A DNA stretch of 64,000 nt from Crotophaga sulcirostris (taxonomy: Eukaryota > Chordata > Aves > Cuculiformes > Crotophagidae): positions 1,864,841 through 1,928,840 of the forward strand of contig VYZB01000120.1 of the NCBI GenBank assembly GCA_013397455.1. The letters are read 5' to 3'. Shown here piece by piece: positions 33,601 to 42,100 of the stretch (within the stretch, counting starts at the first letter, position 1; each line of letters opens with the position of its first letter). The notes below the pieces were generated by a model. That model searched no databases, was not told where the DNA came from, and worked only from the letters and a program-made list of their open reading frames with translations. A program made the translations under genes and the position numbers.

Positions 33601-36586
33601 TAATCTGTTGACCTTCTACGATGGAGTCACTGCATCAGTGGACAAGGGAAATGTAGCCATATAGTTCAAGTTAATTTTTTACATTTGAGGTGAGTTTTTC
33701 AAAGGTGCCCAAAGACAGAAGCACAAAATGCCACTGGAATGATGGTTTCTCTGAAACTCCAATTTTTTTTTTATTAGCTTAAATACTAATAGTTTAAATG
33801 CTTATAGCTGCTACTTGTTGCTCTCAAAACCCCCAATACCGTAAAATCTTTAAAAGGCATGCCATTGTCATATGTTTTATAAAGGTCATGTTTTACAGAA
33901 GTTACTTCAGAAACATTTTAGAGGAAAATAATTTTGTGCTTACTTAGAGCTATATTACCTGAGTTCACCTGTACCAGATGTTGTATGGATCATGGTATTG
34001 CTTTAGAGTCAACCTTTGAGTTAATAAAACTGCATAGCCGCTTTGATGGGTGCTATTTGATTACACTTGTCAAAACTGAATTCAGTTTGAAGTTGACCTT
34101 TTTCTCTCTATTTTGTGCTTTAAAAATCAGTTGGGACTTAGCGACTGTTTGAGGAAACTCTTCCTCCATTATTTCTCAATGTTATGTGACCCTGACTTTC
34201 CCATTACCACACCCTCCAAACACAGATATTTTAAAACAGCAAAATATTGAATCCTGGTATGTTAATAATACAGCACACTGAGCAAATCTGTCAGCTTTTG
34301 AAAAACAGTTTGAAATGTTAAAATTGAATTATGTTGCAAAGTGGAGCATTACTGCAGTCTCTTCCTTTCTTTCGAGACACACGGCACGTTCATATTCGAT
34401 TTTTCTCTAGTATGTACATACCTTTCATTGTTTTCTAATAGCGTCTGAATCTTTACTCTGTGCAAGAGAAGTGCATTCTGTATCTTACTGTAATGTCGAG
34501 AGACTCCTGTGAAATAAGGTTTTAGCTTTGTGAGAAACCATCCACAGCTAAGCTCTCTAGTAATGACTCGCCTCCATCGAGCCACATCTGACTGACAAAT
34601 AGGGAAACGCTGTAGCTCTTCTTTCAAAAACTCAATGCAAACATTTAGTTCTCAGGCAGATGAGATAAGAAAGACCATGGACTCAGTGCCTTCAGGATCA
34701 TCTGTTTGAGTTGATTCTCATTTTGGGAACTCATTAGACANNNNNNNNNNNNNNNNNNNNNNNNTACTTTAATAATATAATTTTTTTCTTTAAATAAATT
34801 CATTTTAAGTTGAAAAGGCCTTTATTGCTATATTACATTTTTCTAGTGTGAATACAGAATGCTTATATAGCAACCTAAGCTGCCAGCTTGCATGGTAACG
34901 TCATTGGTTTATTTTCATGTAAGTAATATACATTCTAATGCTTAAAGGACTTTCCATCTCATTGGAACAGCTAATATCTCAGACAGGACAATCCTTTTTT
35001 TGAATTAGACATGGAATACCTGAAAACATATGTTTCTGCCAGTTATGAAACTGGTGGAACTTTTAACTTTTGTAGTTCTTGACTTGGAAAAAAAAAACAA
35101 AACCCAAACACTTCTAGCTTTGGAACTATAAGAGGGAATTGATATAATTTAGGTAATTGAATTATGTGGATTTTAAATCCGTGGTGGTGGATGTCCTACA
35201 GGCCATGTGCCAGTGCATTTTTCTTTAGCAGTTGAGTTTATGGAAGACCTCAGCACAACTTCAATGGAGACAGGGAAAAATGCATGTTTTTTCTTATCCC
35301 AATTAGTTCACAGAAGCTGATGAAGATGACTGGGATATATCATCAATAGAAGAAGACATTTTATCAAAGAAAGACGATAAAGGTCAGAAGGCACTGACAG
35401 TTCAGAAGAACGAGTCAAATGCTGCATCTGTGGTACATGCATGGGGTCTTCCGAAGAGGAGTACACCTAAGGAGGAAGGTAACATATTCATCCTTCCACA
35501 TTATAAGCTTTAAGTGACTGACACACCTAGAGGAAGAACTTAAGCATAGTATATTATATATTGTAATTCAATATATGCTATTTTGTAAGAAAAGCACAAG
35601 GAAGAAACTGTGTGCTTGGTTTTAGGTCGTATAAATATCATGTATGATATCTGTGACTGATGTGTTAACAACACACACATAAATACAGAGGTGCCACGAA
35701 ACTTGAGATTTTAAGACATACAGTACCATCAGGCTTCAGTCTCATCTTAAAAATTAATTATCCAGGATTTTTTTTTTAATCCTTTCCCAAATTTAAAGGA
35801 GAAGGGAAGCTTTCTTAGTTTGTCTTGAGAATTAAAAAAATTCCAAGTCTGTTCAGGGTATCTAAGTGACCTAGCAAGCTGAGATAAATATTTGAGCTAC
35901 TAGTAAAGTAACAGCCTCAATCTCACATAGAACATCATAGAATCATAAATGGTTTGGGTTGGAAGGGACTTTTGCAGGTCATCCAGTTCCAACCCCCCTG
36001 CCATGGGCAGGGACACCTCCCACCAGCCCAAGCTGCTCAAGGCCCCATCCAGCCTGGCCTTGAACACCTCCAGGGAGGGGGTATCCACAGCTACCCTGGG
36101 CAACCTGTGCGAATGTCTCACCACCCTCCTCATGAAGAATTTCTTCCTAATGTCTAATCTTCTCCTTTCCAATTTGAAGCCGTTATATAGTAGTTTCTAG
36201 CCCTTAAATTTCAATATACTTAAAGGTTAAAGTTGTGTCACTCATACAAGGGTACTTTAGGTTATTTTTAAAGGGAAAGTTATGTGATACTGACAGCTTG
36301 TACTGTGCATTGTATTCTGTGACAGTTACAGTCTTCATATTATCAACACTTGTAATTTCCTCACTGGTTGAAATTCTGGATTTCCTGAAGTCCACAGGTG
36401 TTTGCTCACAGAACATGTAATTTCATCTCATAGATAAGTTCAAAGTAAAAATACCTCCAAAGTATTATTAATAATTGGTAATATTTTTGTGTTATTTTAA
36501 CAGGCCTTCACAAAGCTGATAATTCAAGCTCGTTAAAAAGCAGCTTAGTCTCTGTAACAGACTGCAGTGATTCTTCAGATATATAA
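606..36586 (+). CDS. DZIP1: DZIP1, cilium and Hedgehog-pathway zinc finger protein (19 coding exons, 828 aa)
   Basis: The spliced exons are 606-608, 687-1184, 5352-5436, 6961-7085, 11714-11875, 12631-12768, 14008-14070, 15332-15472, 17898-17946, 18338-18394, 25562-25621, 29136-29275, 29601-29796, 30174-30303, 30489-30539, 31120-31322, 31705-31835, 35307-35478 and 36504-36586. They sum to 2487 nt (828 codons plus TAA), with every phase matching and GT-AG borders. The protein has the DZIP1-type N-terminal domain (about residues 25-165, with CPHC at 74-77), one C2H2 finger (C168, C171, H184, H189), a long charged coiled coil (about 196-405), a conserved [11 protein letters not shown] block near 450-460, and an acidic Ser-rich C-terminus. 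These blocks follow human DZIP1 (867 aa) rather than its paralogue DZIP1L. Known role: a basal-body and transition-zone protein needed for ciliogenesis and GLI control in Hedgehog signalling. Assignment is firm; exact splice sites are inferred by eye. Confidence 0.96.
687..1184 (+). CDS. DZIP1: DZIP1 exon 2 (residues 2-167), N-terminal domain
   Basis: This 498-nt exon lies between the acceptor CCGCAG and the donor GTGAGA. It encodes the conserved FQFR...DWRRLSA.DV start of the domain (about residues 26-45), CPHCQ at 74-78, the EYLLHSQE helix at 97-104 and the basic [15 protein letters not shown] segment at 142-156. The exon is very GC-rich and forms part of the promoter CpG island. Confidence 0.96.
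1338..1557 (-). repeat. CR1 LINE fragment
   Basis: A reverse-strand CR1 3' end starting ATAGAATCATAGAATTGC and running through the CR1 3' UTR-proximal block (CTCCAGGGATGGTGACTC). Confidence 0.88.
1708..1768 (-). repeat. CR1 LINE fragment, short
   Basis: Only the last 60 or so bases of CR1 (AGAATCATAGAGTCGC to GAGTCCAACT). The left junction matches that of the CR1 at 1338. Confidence 0.8.
1881..5351. other. DZIP1 intron 2, remainder
   Basis: AT-rich unique-looking DNA. I see no gene, RNA or clear repeat; the short open frames lack family resemblance. Confidence 0.6.
5352..5436 (+). CDS. DZIP1: DZIP1 exon 3 (residues 168-195), C2H2 zinc finger
   Basis: The exon begins exactly with the first zinc-binding cysteine. 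The pattern is C-X2-C-X12-H-X4-H (C168, C171, H184, H189), followed by RRHPEES. The donor is GTGCGT and the exon ends in phase 1. Confidence 0.95.
5437..6960. other. DZIP1 intron 3
   Basis: AT-rich with no recognisable element. It ends in a good pyrimidine tract (TTTGTTTCTTTCAAACAG). Confidence 0.6.
6961..7085 (+). CDS. DZIP1: DZIP1 exon 4 (residues 196-237), coiled coil start
   Basis: A Lys/Glu/Gln-rich heptad-like segment with [16 protein letters not shown], matching the human KEELQLTRSELEA block. The acceptor is CAAACAG and the donor GTAATA; it enters in phase 1 and leaves in phase 0. Confidence 0.95.
7419..8066 (+). repeat. CR1 LINE fragment (about 650 bp)
   Basis: Sense CR1 in DZIP1 intron 4. 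It has the end of ORF2 (CCAGTTCTGGAATCCCCAAC; AGCCTGGAGAAGAGAAGG) and the 3' part with TTGGATGGGGCCTTGAGCAG, ending near TTCTGTGATTATGG. A deletion has removed the usual bases around GCACTGG. Confidence 0.93.
9467..9488. repeat. Poly-T run (22 T)
   Basis: An uninterrupted T tract followed by AGGAGAAC. It looks like an acceptor site, but no conserved coding follows. Confidence 0.95.
9960..10772 (-). repeat. CR1 LINE fragment (about 810 bp)
   Basis: Reverse-strand CR1 in intron 4, from the 3' tail (TAGAATCACAGAATCG) back to GATCCAGCATGTTCAGATCC. It explains long open frames on both strands here, including a 209-residue frame that is the CR1 ORF2 end read through. Confidence 0.94.
10871..10982 (+). 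repeat. CR1 LINE 3' fragment
   Basis: CR1-like CCTGGAGGTTTTTAAAGGATG, then GACATGCTTTAGCGGTGGAC and TTGGACTCCAAGATCTTAAA. It lies close to, and opposite in orientation to, the previous CR1. Confidence 0.8.
11714..11875 (+). CDS. DZIP1: DZIP1 exon 5 (residues 238-291), coiled coil
   Basis: 54 whole codons. It contains [12 protein letters not shown] and [13 protein letters not shown], nearly identical to human. The acceptor is TTTTAG and the donor GTAAGT. Confidence 0.96.
12631..12768 (+). CDS. DZIP1: DZIP1 exon 6 (residues 292-337), coiled coil
   Basis: 46 whole codons after a pyrimidine-rich acceptor (CCCTTCAG). It contains [13 protein letters not shown] and the conserved PQDYHNV block. The donor is GTAACA. 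Confidence 0.95.
14008..14070 (+). CDS. DZIP1: DZIP1 exon 7 (residues 338-358)
   Basis: 21 whole codons beginning ESKW, as in human ESKWTARVQA. The donor GTAAGT is a good consensus. Confidence 0.94.
15332..15472 (+). CDS. DZIP1: DZIP1 exon 8 (residues 359-405)
   Basis: 47 whole codons. It contains [11 protein letters not shown] and the highly conserved [14 protein letters not shown] segment. The donor is the weak CAG|GTCTGG; reading stays open for 23 more codons into the intron before a stop at 15545-15547. Confidence 0.94.
15930..16724 (+). repeat. CR1 LINE fragment, diverged (about 795 bp)
   Basis: In DZIP1 intron 8. It shows CR1 ORF2-end landmarks (CAGACTGGGGGATGAGAGGC; GAGAAGAGAAGACTGAGAGG) and a 3' end with GGTCTCTTCCAAC and GATTCTATGA. 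It is more diverged than the other copies. Confidence 0.88.
17898..17946 (+). CDS. DZIP1: DZIP1 exon 9 (residues 406-421)
   Basis: A short exon starting IKEL (human IKDF), with acceptor ATTTTAG and donor GTAAGT, ending in phase 1. The linker it begins diverges from mammals and is shorter. Confidence 0.88.
18338..18394 (+). CDS. DZIP1: DZIP1 exon 10 (residues 422-440)
   Basis: A phase 1 to phase 1 exon of 57 nt encoding a segment aligned to human LETKSSLPMVH (here [12 protein letters not shown]). The acceptor is ATTTTAG and the donor GTAAGA. Confidence 0.9.
19884..19910. repeat. 9-bp tandem repeat, 3 copies
   Basis: TGAACATAT is repeated three times perfectly and followed by TGAGC. Confidence 0.95.
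22420..22449 (+). repeat. Short degenerate telomere-like tract (TTAGGG-type)
   Basis: Five hexamers in perfect register: TTAGGG, TTAGGA, TTAGGA, TTAGTC, TTAGGC. It is an interstitial tract in an intron. Confidence 0.8.
25562..25621 (+). CDS. DZIP1: DZIP1 exon 11 (residues 441-460)
   Basis: A phase 1 to phase 1 exon of 60 nt. It encodes [20 protein letters not shown], the block that most clearly separates DZIP1 from DZIP1L. The acceptor is CATTAG and the donor GTAATG. Confidence 0.96.
26185..26271 (+). other. Candidate alternative or decayed DZIP1 cassette exon
   Basis: In intron 11, a good acceptor (TTTTTCTGCTTCAG) is followed by 87 nt open in the phase set by exon 11. Inclusion would insert 29 residues, starting [20 protein letters not shown], and rejoin exon 12 in frame. 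The 3' border would need a GC donor (GCTAAC), which is weak, and the next codon in frame is TAA. Human DZIP1 has no such segment. It may be an avian alternative exon, a decayed exon or chance. Confidence 0.3.
27144..27578 (-). repeat. CR1 LINE fragment with TTTCACAG tail
   Basis: Reverse-strand CR1, with the 3' tail as repeats of TTTCACAG and then CCAGGTTGGAAGAGACCTC. It belongs to the same subfamily as 1-103 and 41024-41147, sharing CACCTAAACCATGGCACT. It contains a 25-bp direct duplication at 27525-27549/27550-27574. Confidence 0.93.
29136..29275 (+). CDS. DZIP1: DZIP1 exon 12 (residues 461-507)
   Basis: It contains the LEEKLE-like helix ([12 protein letters not shown]), matching the human VLEQSLEEKLE block. 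The acceptor is TTTCAG and the donor GTAAGA; it leaves in phase 0. Confidence 0.94.
29601..29796 (+). CDS. DZIP1: DZIP1 exon 13 (residues 508-572)
   Basis: Begins GVRGIS (human DIRGISS) and continues with the conserved [17 protein letters not shown] helix. The donor AAG|GTTAAA is weak; the exon leaves in phase 1. Confidence 0.93.
30174..30303 (+). CDS. DZIP1: DZIP1 exon 14 (residues 573-615)
   Basis: A low-conservation, Ser/Thr/Arg-rich linker. It is supported by acceptor CCCATAG, donor GTAAGA and phase 1 to phase 2 continuity with its neighbours. Confidence 0.85.
30489..30539 (+). CDS. DZIP1: DZIP1 exon 15 (residues 616-632)
   Basis: A 51-nt exon encoding [13 protein letters not shown], matching human DPFPRKSSTIT. 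The donor is GTACGT; it enters and leaves in phase 2. Confidence 0.88.
31120..31322 (+). CDS. DZIP1: DZIP1 exon 16 (residues 633-700), acidic region
   Basis: Begins [16 protein letters not shown], matching human [16 protein letters not shown], and continues with [15 protein letters not shown]. The acceptor is GCTTAG; the donor GTTTGT is not optimal. Confidence 0.94.
31705..31835 (+). CDS. DZIP1: DZIP1 exon 17 (residues 701-744)
   Basis: Ends in [12 protein letters not shown], matching human MFIKKEELQELK. The acceptor is CTTTAG and the donor GTATCA. Confidence 0.94.
33195..33665 (+). repeat. CR1 LINE fragment, reverse transcriptase part
   Basis: In intron 17. The reading frame resembles the CR1 reverse transcriptase start (PVTLSS-like then [27 protein letters not shown]) but carries a stop codon (TAG) straight after GGCAAA. 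A dead fragment. Confidence 0.88.
34741..34764. other. Assembly gap (24 N)
   Basis: Twenty-four unresolved bases in DZIP1 intron 17. No exon is missing: exons 17 and 18 join in phase. Confidence 1.
35307..35478 (+). CDS. DZIP1: DZIP1 exon 18 (residues 745-801)
   Basis: Contains [14 protein letters not shown] (human VEDEDWDISSLEEE) and VHAWG (human LNAWG). The acceptor AATTAG is kept in preference to the AG at 35311-35312 because only the former keeps the conserved frame. Confidence 0.94.
35926..36192 (-). repeat. CR1 LINE fragment
   Basis: Reverse-strand CR1 3' end in intron 18 (CATAGAATCATAAATGG, CCATGGGCAGGGACACCTCC, TTGAACACCTCCAGGGAGG). Confidence 0.93.
36504..36586 (+). CDS. DZIP1: DZIP1 exon 19, C-terminus and stop (residues 802-828)
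   Basis: Encodes [20 protein letters not shown] and then TAA, matching human STLKSSLVTVTDWSDTSDV, so the C-terminus is full length. Confidence 0.96.
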
Positions 36587-36876
36587 TTTTTGCAATCCTG
36601 AAGGGAGGCGCTGCCATCGGGTTCTGTTGGGGTAGAAAATGTAGTTGAAAACGTCGACTGTTTCCTATTGACTTCTCATATCGGTCATGGAATAACAAGG
36701 AATACTGTTTACAGAGCTCTTGTGTCTTTCAGTCCTGAATGTGAAACAAGAATATTCACATACGCATTACTGGCCATGTCTGTCTGGAAACTGAGAGTTA
36801 ATTCTTCTTTCTCGTGAGCTCAGTGGTGAAAATCTCTGATTTTTCTGAGGTGAAGATTTGCCTCCAATGTTTACAT

Positions 36877-37073
36877 CAAGGGTGTCAAACTCACGGCCCG
36901 CAGGCTGAATCTGGCCCTACACCTTGTTTTATCCAACCCGACACCTTGATTGTACCCAGCGGCAGCGCGGAGCTCCTTGCCCCTGCACTCCAGCCAGCGC
37001 TGGGCACGTGTGCAGCGTGTGACGCACGTTGCGCTGCAGGAGAACAGTGGTAGCCGTGAGTTTGACACCTCCA
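36877..37073. mobile_element. hAT-type inverted-repeat element (MITE), 197 bp, in DZIP1 3' UTR
   Basis: The ends share the 17-bp inverted repeat GGTGTCAAACTCACGGC (left at 36881-36897, right its complement), and the outer four bases are imperfect. The element is flanked by identical 8-bp copies of GTTTACAT (36869-36876 and 37074-37081). An 8-bp duplication with a CAnnGGTGTCAAAC-like end is typical of hAT transposons. It is GC-rich in an AT-rich setting and has no transposase, so it is non-autonomous. It starts 290 bp after the DZIP1 stop and precedes the first good poly(A) signal. Confidence 0.88.
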
Positions 37074-37225
37074 GTTTACATTAAAGACTGAAACTGGTCT
37101 TGCAAGAAAGCCTGTTAACCAAAAAGCAGAATTTACTCCAGAGTATTACTTTATAAAATTTTTAAATGCATATTTTTCTTGGTTTTTTTTTATCATAAAC
37201 TTTATACGAAATTGTGAACATTTTA

Positions 37226-37280
37226 AATAAAATGTTTTCATGTATTAAAATGTTAAGTTTCTAACATGGTTTACAATAAA
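37226..37280 (+). promoter_or_regulatory. Candidate DZIP1 poly(A) signals
   Basis: AATAAA occurs at 37226-37231, followed by T/G-rich sequence, and again at 37275-37280. Use of the first would give a 3' UTR of about 660 nt that includes the hAT element. More AATAAA motifs lie further on (for example 37644). Confidence 0.55.
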
Positions 37281-38770
37281 CACCAAATGAAAGGGGAAAA
37301 AAAAGCCTCATCTATAAAACTAGTTATTATTAAATGCCTCCTATTTCGGGAACTTGTTGTTTTGTTTTTTCTTAGTAGTAGTTAACATAAAAGTACAAAA
37401 ATGGGAAAAAAAATCCACACATCAAGGTAAGGTGAGGAAAGTACTGACCTGCCACTGCGCAAGTACTTTCATATTTCTGTTTCATCAATATTGGCAGCCT
37501 TCTTGAAAAAAGCACAATGGTGTTTTGACTTAAATGAAATCCAAAAATATAGTAAAATAAAAAGAACCTCAAAGGGCTTTGTAGTTCTTATGTATTTTAA
37601 ATGGTATCAGATGCAAAACCTTTTCTATTATATGGTACCTTTTAATAAATAGGGCTATTCATTTTTTATATTTACATTTTTATCGCAAAATAACCAATGT
37701 ATTGTAACTCCAAAGGCCCATCAGTTCAAACCTGAAGCCAGAACCAAGCGCGTGTCTAATTTTCAGGTCTCAGTCCAGGAAGCATTTTGTGGTTATTCGT
37801 AATCTCTGACCTCATTCATTGTCCCATTGTACAAATACTCCCTCAAAAGCCATCACATTCCTATGGACAGGTTGAAAAAAAACCAAACAGTATGAGCGTA
37901 AGATTTGAACCGTTGTAATGGATTCGGGATTATCTAAAAAGCACTGTTAGGTATCGCCCGCTTTTATTTGGTCAGCCCTTCAGGAATGTCTTTGGCAGAG
38001 CACGTCAGCTCCAGTTGCCTGGGGTTTTTCCTTCTCTTTCCTAACCCGGTGGCTTGGAGCCATTCTGGCACCAAAGGTGTCGCGGCACCCTGCCCAGCGG
38101 GAGGGAACGGATACAACCCCCTGGAAGTGACTTGTCACCAGCAGGGGTGAGTGCTGAGGAGGGCAGGAGCACAGTGGCACAGAGCAGGGGCAGAATGTAG
38201 GAACTGTCTCCGAGCTGTGTCCTGCCTGCCACAAACCTCCACAGGCTGCAGCCCCAGCCTTTTCTCTCCCTGCCATGCGCACAAATGCTCCCAATCCCAC
38301 ATGCATTCTTCTTCTCGTGCATGCATTCTTCCCAGACCTTGCAAGACCCTCTCTAGTTACTGTTTTTATAACGACTGGACATGACTCTCCTTAGTACCCA
38401 GTTATTCTGTGCTGCTCCTGCCTCCCCAGGTCCCATACTTATCTTTACTTCATCCCATTTCTTCCTCTGAATATTCCTATGGCACTGAATTGACCAAGTT
38501 GCATGTTCTTCCAGCCCAGCAATATGATAAAGAGGTAAAAGCCTGCTATTTCCCACCGATTGTTGTCATCTGGCACCGCAGTTACGATGTGCTGTGCAAT
38601 TCTAATGCCACTGCTAATCAGTGATGAGGTATGTTACATGTTAACCTGCACAGAGCATGGCTGTTTTGTCCAGTACTGAACACATTTCAGAAGTGGTTGC
38701 AATGACGCACTGCCATGAGGTTGATGCCATTCCCATAAGCAATTGAGATACCAAGTCAGTAAATACCCCA
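37281..38770. other. Space between the converging genes DZIP1 and CLDN10
   Basis: About 1.5 kb between candidate poly(A) signals. The first part is AT-rich; 37970-38350 is GC-richer with a short direct repeat (CATGCATTCTTC at 38300 and 38320). The open frames here have no family likeness. Confidence 0.5.
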
Positions 38771-38776
38771 TTTATT
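38771..38776 (-). promoter_or_regulatory. Candidate CLDN10 poly(A) signal
   Basis: AATAAA on the - strand, 234 bases after the CLDN10 stop codon. Confidence 0.55.
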
Positions 38777-39009
38777 TTTTTTCCAAGAAGGCAACATCAG
38801 CTCATGATTTCCAGGTATAAACTTTACAATACCAACATCAATCTTAAAATATTACATAATAAAATTTACATCAACACGTAAAAAGATGCAAGTTAATGTT
38901 TTAAAAAGTCATTGTCTTAGTGGTAATTACATTGGGGTTGGGGGAAAATCACTCTGCATGAAACATACAAACTCATTTTTAAAACGCTTTGAGTCTTCCA
39001 ATGGTACAA

Positions 39010-39124
39010 TTAAACATAAGCGTTCTTGTCAAAGTGCTTTGGCGGGGTTTTGTCTGGGACACTGTTGTGGACCTTTGTACGAGAAGACATCACAGATGTG
39101 GCTCCATTGTATGCGTACCCCCTC
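39010..39124 (-). CDS. CLDN10: CLDN10 exon 5, C-terminal tail (residues 191-228)
   Basis: Encodes [15 protein letters not shown] and, after a divergent stretch, HFDKNAYV and TAA. The final YV is the PDZ-binding end. Acceptor TTTTCAG. Confidence 0.95.
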
Positions 39125-42100
39125 CTGAAAAGAAAAGAGAATCAACCATTTAAAGCTCCTCCCACAGACAGGTAACTTCTCTATATCCAAGCATTATAGC
39201 AATATAAAACTAAAAGAAATGTACAGGAACACAGCTGTCAAGTTCAGGGGGTGGGAGGACATCTTCCTTGTCTCTGTGGTCTCATTCTAGTTTGACATTT
39301 CCCCTCCAACATCTCCCTTTGCAGTTCATGTCTATATAAACTCATATCCCTCATTCACAAGCAAGTAAATTAGGGCCCGATCATGAAATACTGAGGCTGT
39401 GGCAGATCCTGGGTGAACAGTTACTCCTTCCAGCTTTGCCTCTTCATTATCGCCCCTCTCCTGCTGCTGGAGGTCCCACTGCCACCCCCTCTGTTCTTCA
39501 CCTCTCTCACTTTTGATCTGATGATCTGTGATTGTTTAACTTGTCTGTTCACATGTGTAAGGTGACCTGACCAATTTTCCTACATCAGTGAATGCATTAT
39601 TTTTCCAGCTGTAGTAAATTTATCAAGTATATATAACACAAGTATTTGTTCTGAGTCAGTAGCTTTTCTTAATTACATTAATGATGAGCAGAGTATTATC
39701 CTTAAATCCCATTATTTTCTATCATCCACACAGTCCTTTTCTGAACCTCACTACAAAGGGTTCTGGAAAAGCAAGTGTTCTTGCATATGGCAATGCTCAG
39801 CTTAACTTCTGGAATTTTGCAACAGTGTATAAATAATTGAGTCTATCAACCTGTAACTAACACGTTGCTTTTTCCCCTATCTGATTAATAATCTTCTTTT
39901 AAGAATGTATGTGTGTGTTTATTATATTTCACAGGAAAGAAAAGCAAATCAAAACAATTTCTCCTATTGAATAAAAAAATGTCAGCCTAATGATGTTTTA
40001 AAGGTAAACTGTTTACCCATAATGTCCTAGATTTACAGTGTTCTGTAAAGACAGTGGGTACAAATGTGCTGGTATTGATTGCTTTCAACAAGTACAACTT
40101 GTGTTTTACCTTGAAGTATTACTGTTTTCAGCTATTGAGAAGCAGAATATACTGCCACCAATTATGCAGAGTGAAGCTCCAGCCCATCCAATGAATAAAG
40201 CTGCTCCTAATTCATACCTAAAGGAAGTTAATAAATAGGTTTAACAAAAGAGAGCATGAATTTAACAGCTTTTCAGAATAAAAGAACTAAATATTATTTC
40301 TTTCCTGAATAACTTGCCATTGACACAGACGTTATTCATTGCAAAATCAGCAGCTTTGCCATTCACCCATGTTCTTCACATTATTTCTCTTACTCTGGAG
40401 GCAAACTCTGTCCCTGTGGTACACATGGGTAACGCTTATCTCCCTACACAGCCAGCCAGAGTGCCTGGCTTTTCCACATATCCTCCTGGATTGCTTGGAT
40501 ACATGATTCTTTGATCCTTTTACAGCGCACAGCTCCTGTCCCCTTGGACCATTTCAGGTTTGTTCCTGCTAGCTGCCAGGCTGGACTGGGCTTTCACCGA
40601 GCCGGTGACTACAGCTGCTTTCTACAATGCTCTTCAACTCTGCCCTCTCGATCGCAGGATCTCTCTCCTTCCCTATCCACACTCCAGCCTGCTTAAAACA
40701 CGAGGCTTTTATACAGATGTATAAGACACACATGCAATATATGCATATACAGGTATGCACATACATGCATGCAGATGTACGTGTGTGTATGAGCACATGC
40801 CGGCAACTTTCTGCTTCTCTAGTCCCTGTGACTGGATTCAGGCTGGAAGGCACTGCTCTCCTTCAAGCCCTTGGGCACAGCTCCACGTCACCAGCAATGG
40901 TACCCTCAGCCACCATTTGTTTGCAGCTGGAACGTGCTCAGTTTGACTCCAAGAGAAGATGGTGGTGCTCTAGGAGCATTATCACACAAAGGTAAGTCCA
41001 AGTTTCTACAACAAGAGTAGTAAATCACAGTATCACAGTATCACCAGGTTGGAAGGGACCTCTGAGATCATCAAGTCCAACCTATAAGCCAACACTAACA
41101 CCATCCCATCACCTAAACCATGGCACTCAGTGCCTCATCCAGTCTTCATGAAGGAAAGGAAAGGCATGGAGAAGGCATTCTTTTCCTCTCCCTGCTTGAG
41201 CTTAAGAGCAGATAACCTGAGCTCTGGAGCTTCAAGATGAGTAGCAAACCATGGCTACTACTTGTCTTCTCCTTTCCTCAGCTCTTTGCCTAAGATGCTG
41301 ATCTTTAAAACACTCTCAAGATGACCTGCATTGGACTGCAGGCCCAACAGTCTCCAGAGTCTCGTATTCCTCACTATTATGACAGACTGTATGTGTCCTG
41401 CTCCTTCCTTTTAGACTAGAGAAGAGAAGGCTGATGGGAGACCTCATTGCTGTGTACAACTACCTGAAAGGAGATTGTAGCAAAGCGAGTGTTGGTCTCT
41501 TCTCCCAAGTGACAGGTGATATGACAAGATGTAATGGCCACAAGTTGCACCAGGGGAGGTGCAGACTAGATACTACAAAAAATTTCTTCATTAAAAGGGT
41601 GGTCAGGCACTGGCACAGCTGCCCAGGGATGTGGTTGAGTAACCATCCCTGGAGGTGTTTAAAAAATGGGTTGACGAGTTTCTCAGGGATATGGTTTAGC
41701 AGAGGACAGGTACAGTTGGACTGGATGACCTCAAAGGTCTTTTCCAATCAGGCGATTCTATGATTCTTCCCAGTTCCAGTTCCAACTTCAGGAAACCTTT
41801 ATCTCCTCCTGACTCTGTGTTGAAAACATAGGCTCCTATTCACCATCCAGGCACAGTTATCAGTCAGGTAGCTGTGCTGTTCAAGCCTGTGTTAGTAAGT
41901 TTGTTTATGAGAGAAAGCCTCTGCCTGACAGCCCGACTGTAGAGCTGAAAGACTGTGCCGTTGATTCCATTTGAACAGATCCTAATTTAACCTTAGCTGA
42001 AATATGTAACTGAAAACATCTGTAAGCTGCTCTACAAAACTTGCATTTACAAAGATGATACCGTGGAAACATTCAAAAATTCCCAGTGCGCCTCTTTAAT

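Larger units (their letters stand above)
31836..35306. other. DZIP1 intron 17
   Basis: Contains the CR1 reverse-transcriptase fragment at 33195-33665 and the assembly gap at 34741. Nothing else is recognised. Confidence 0.6.
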
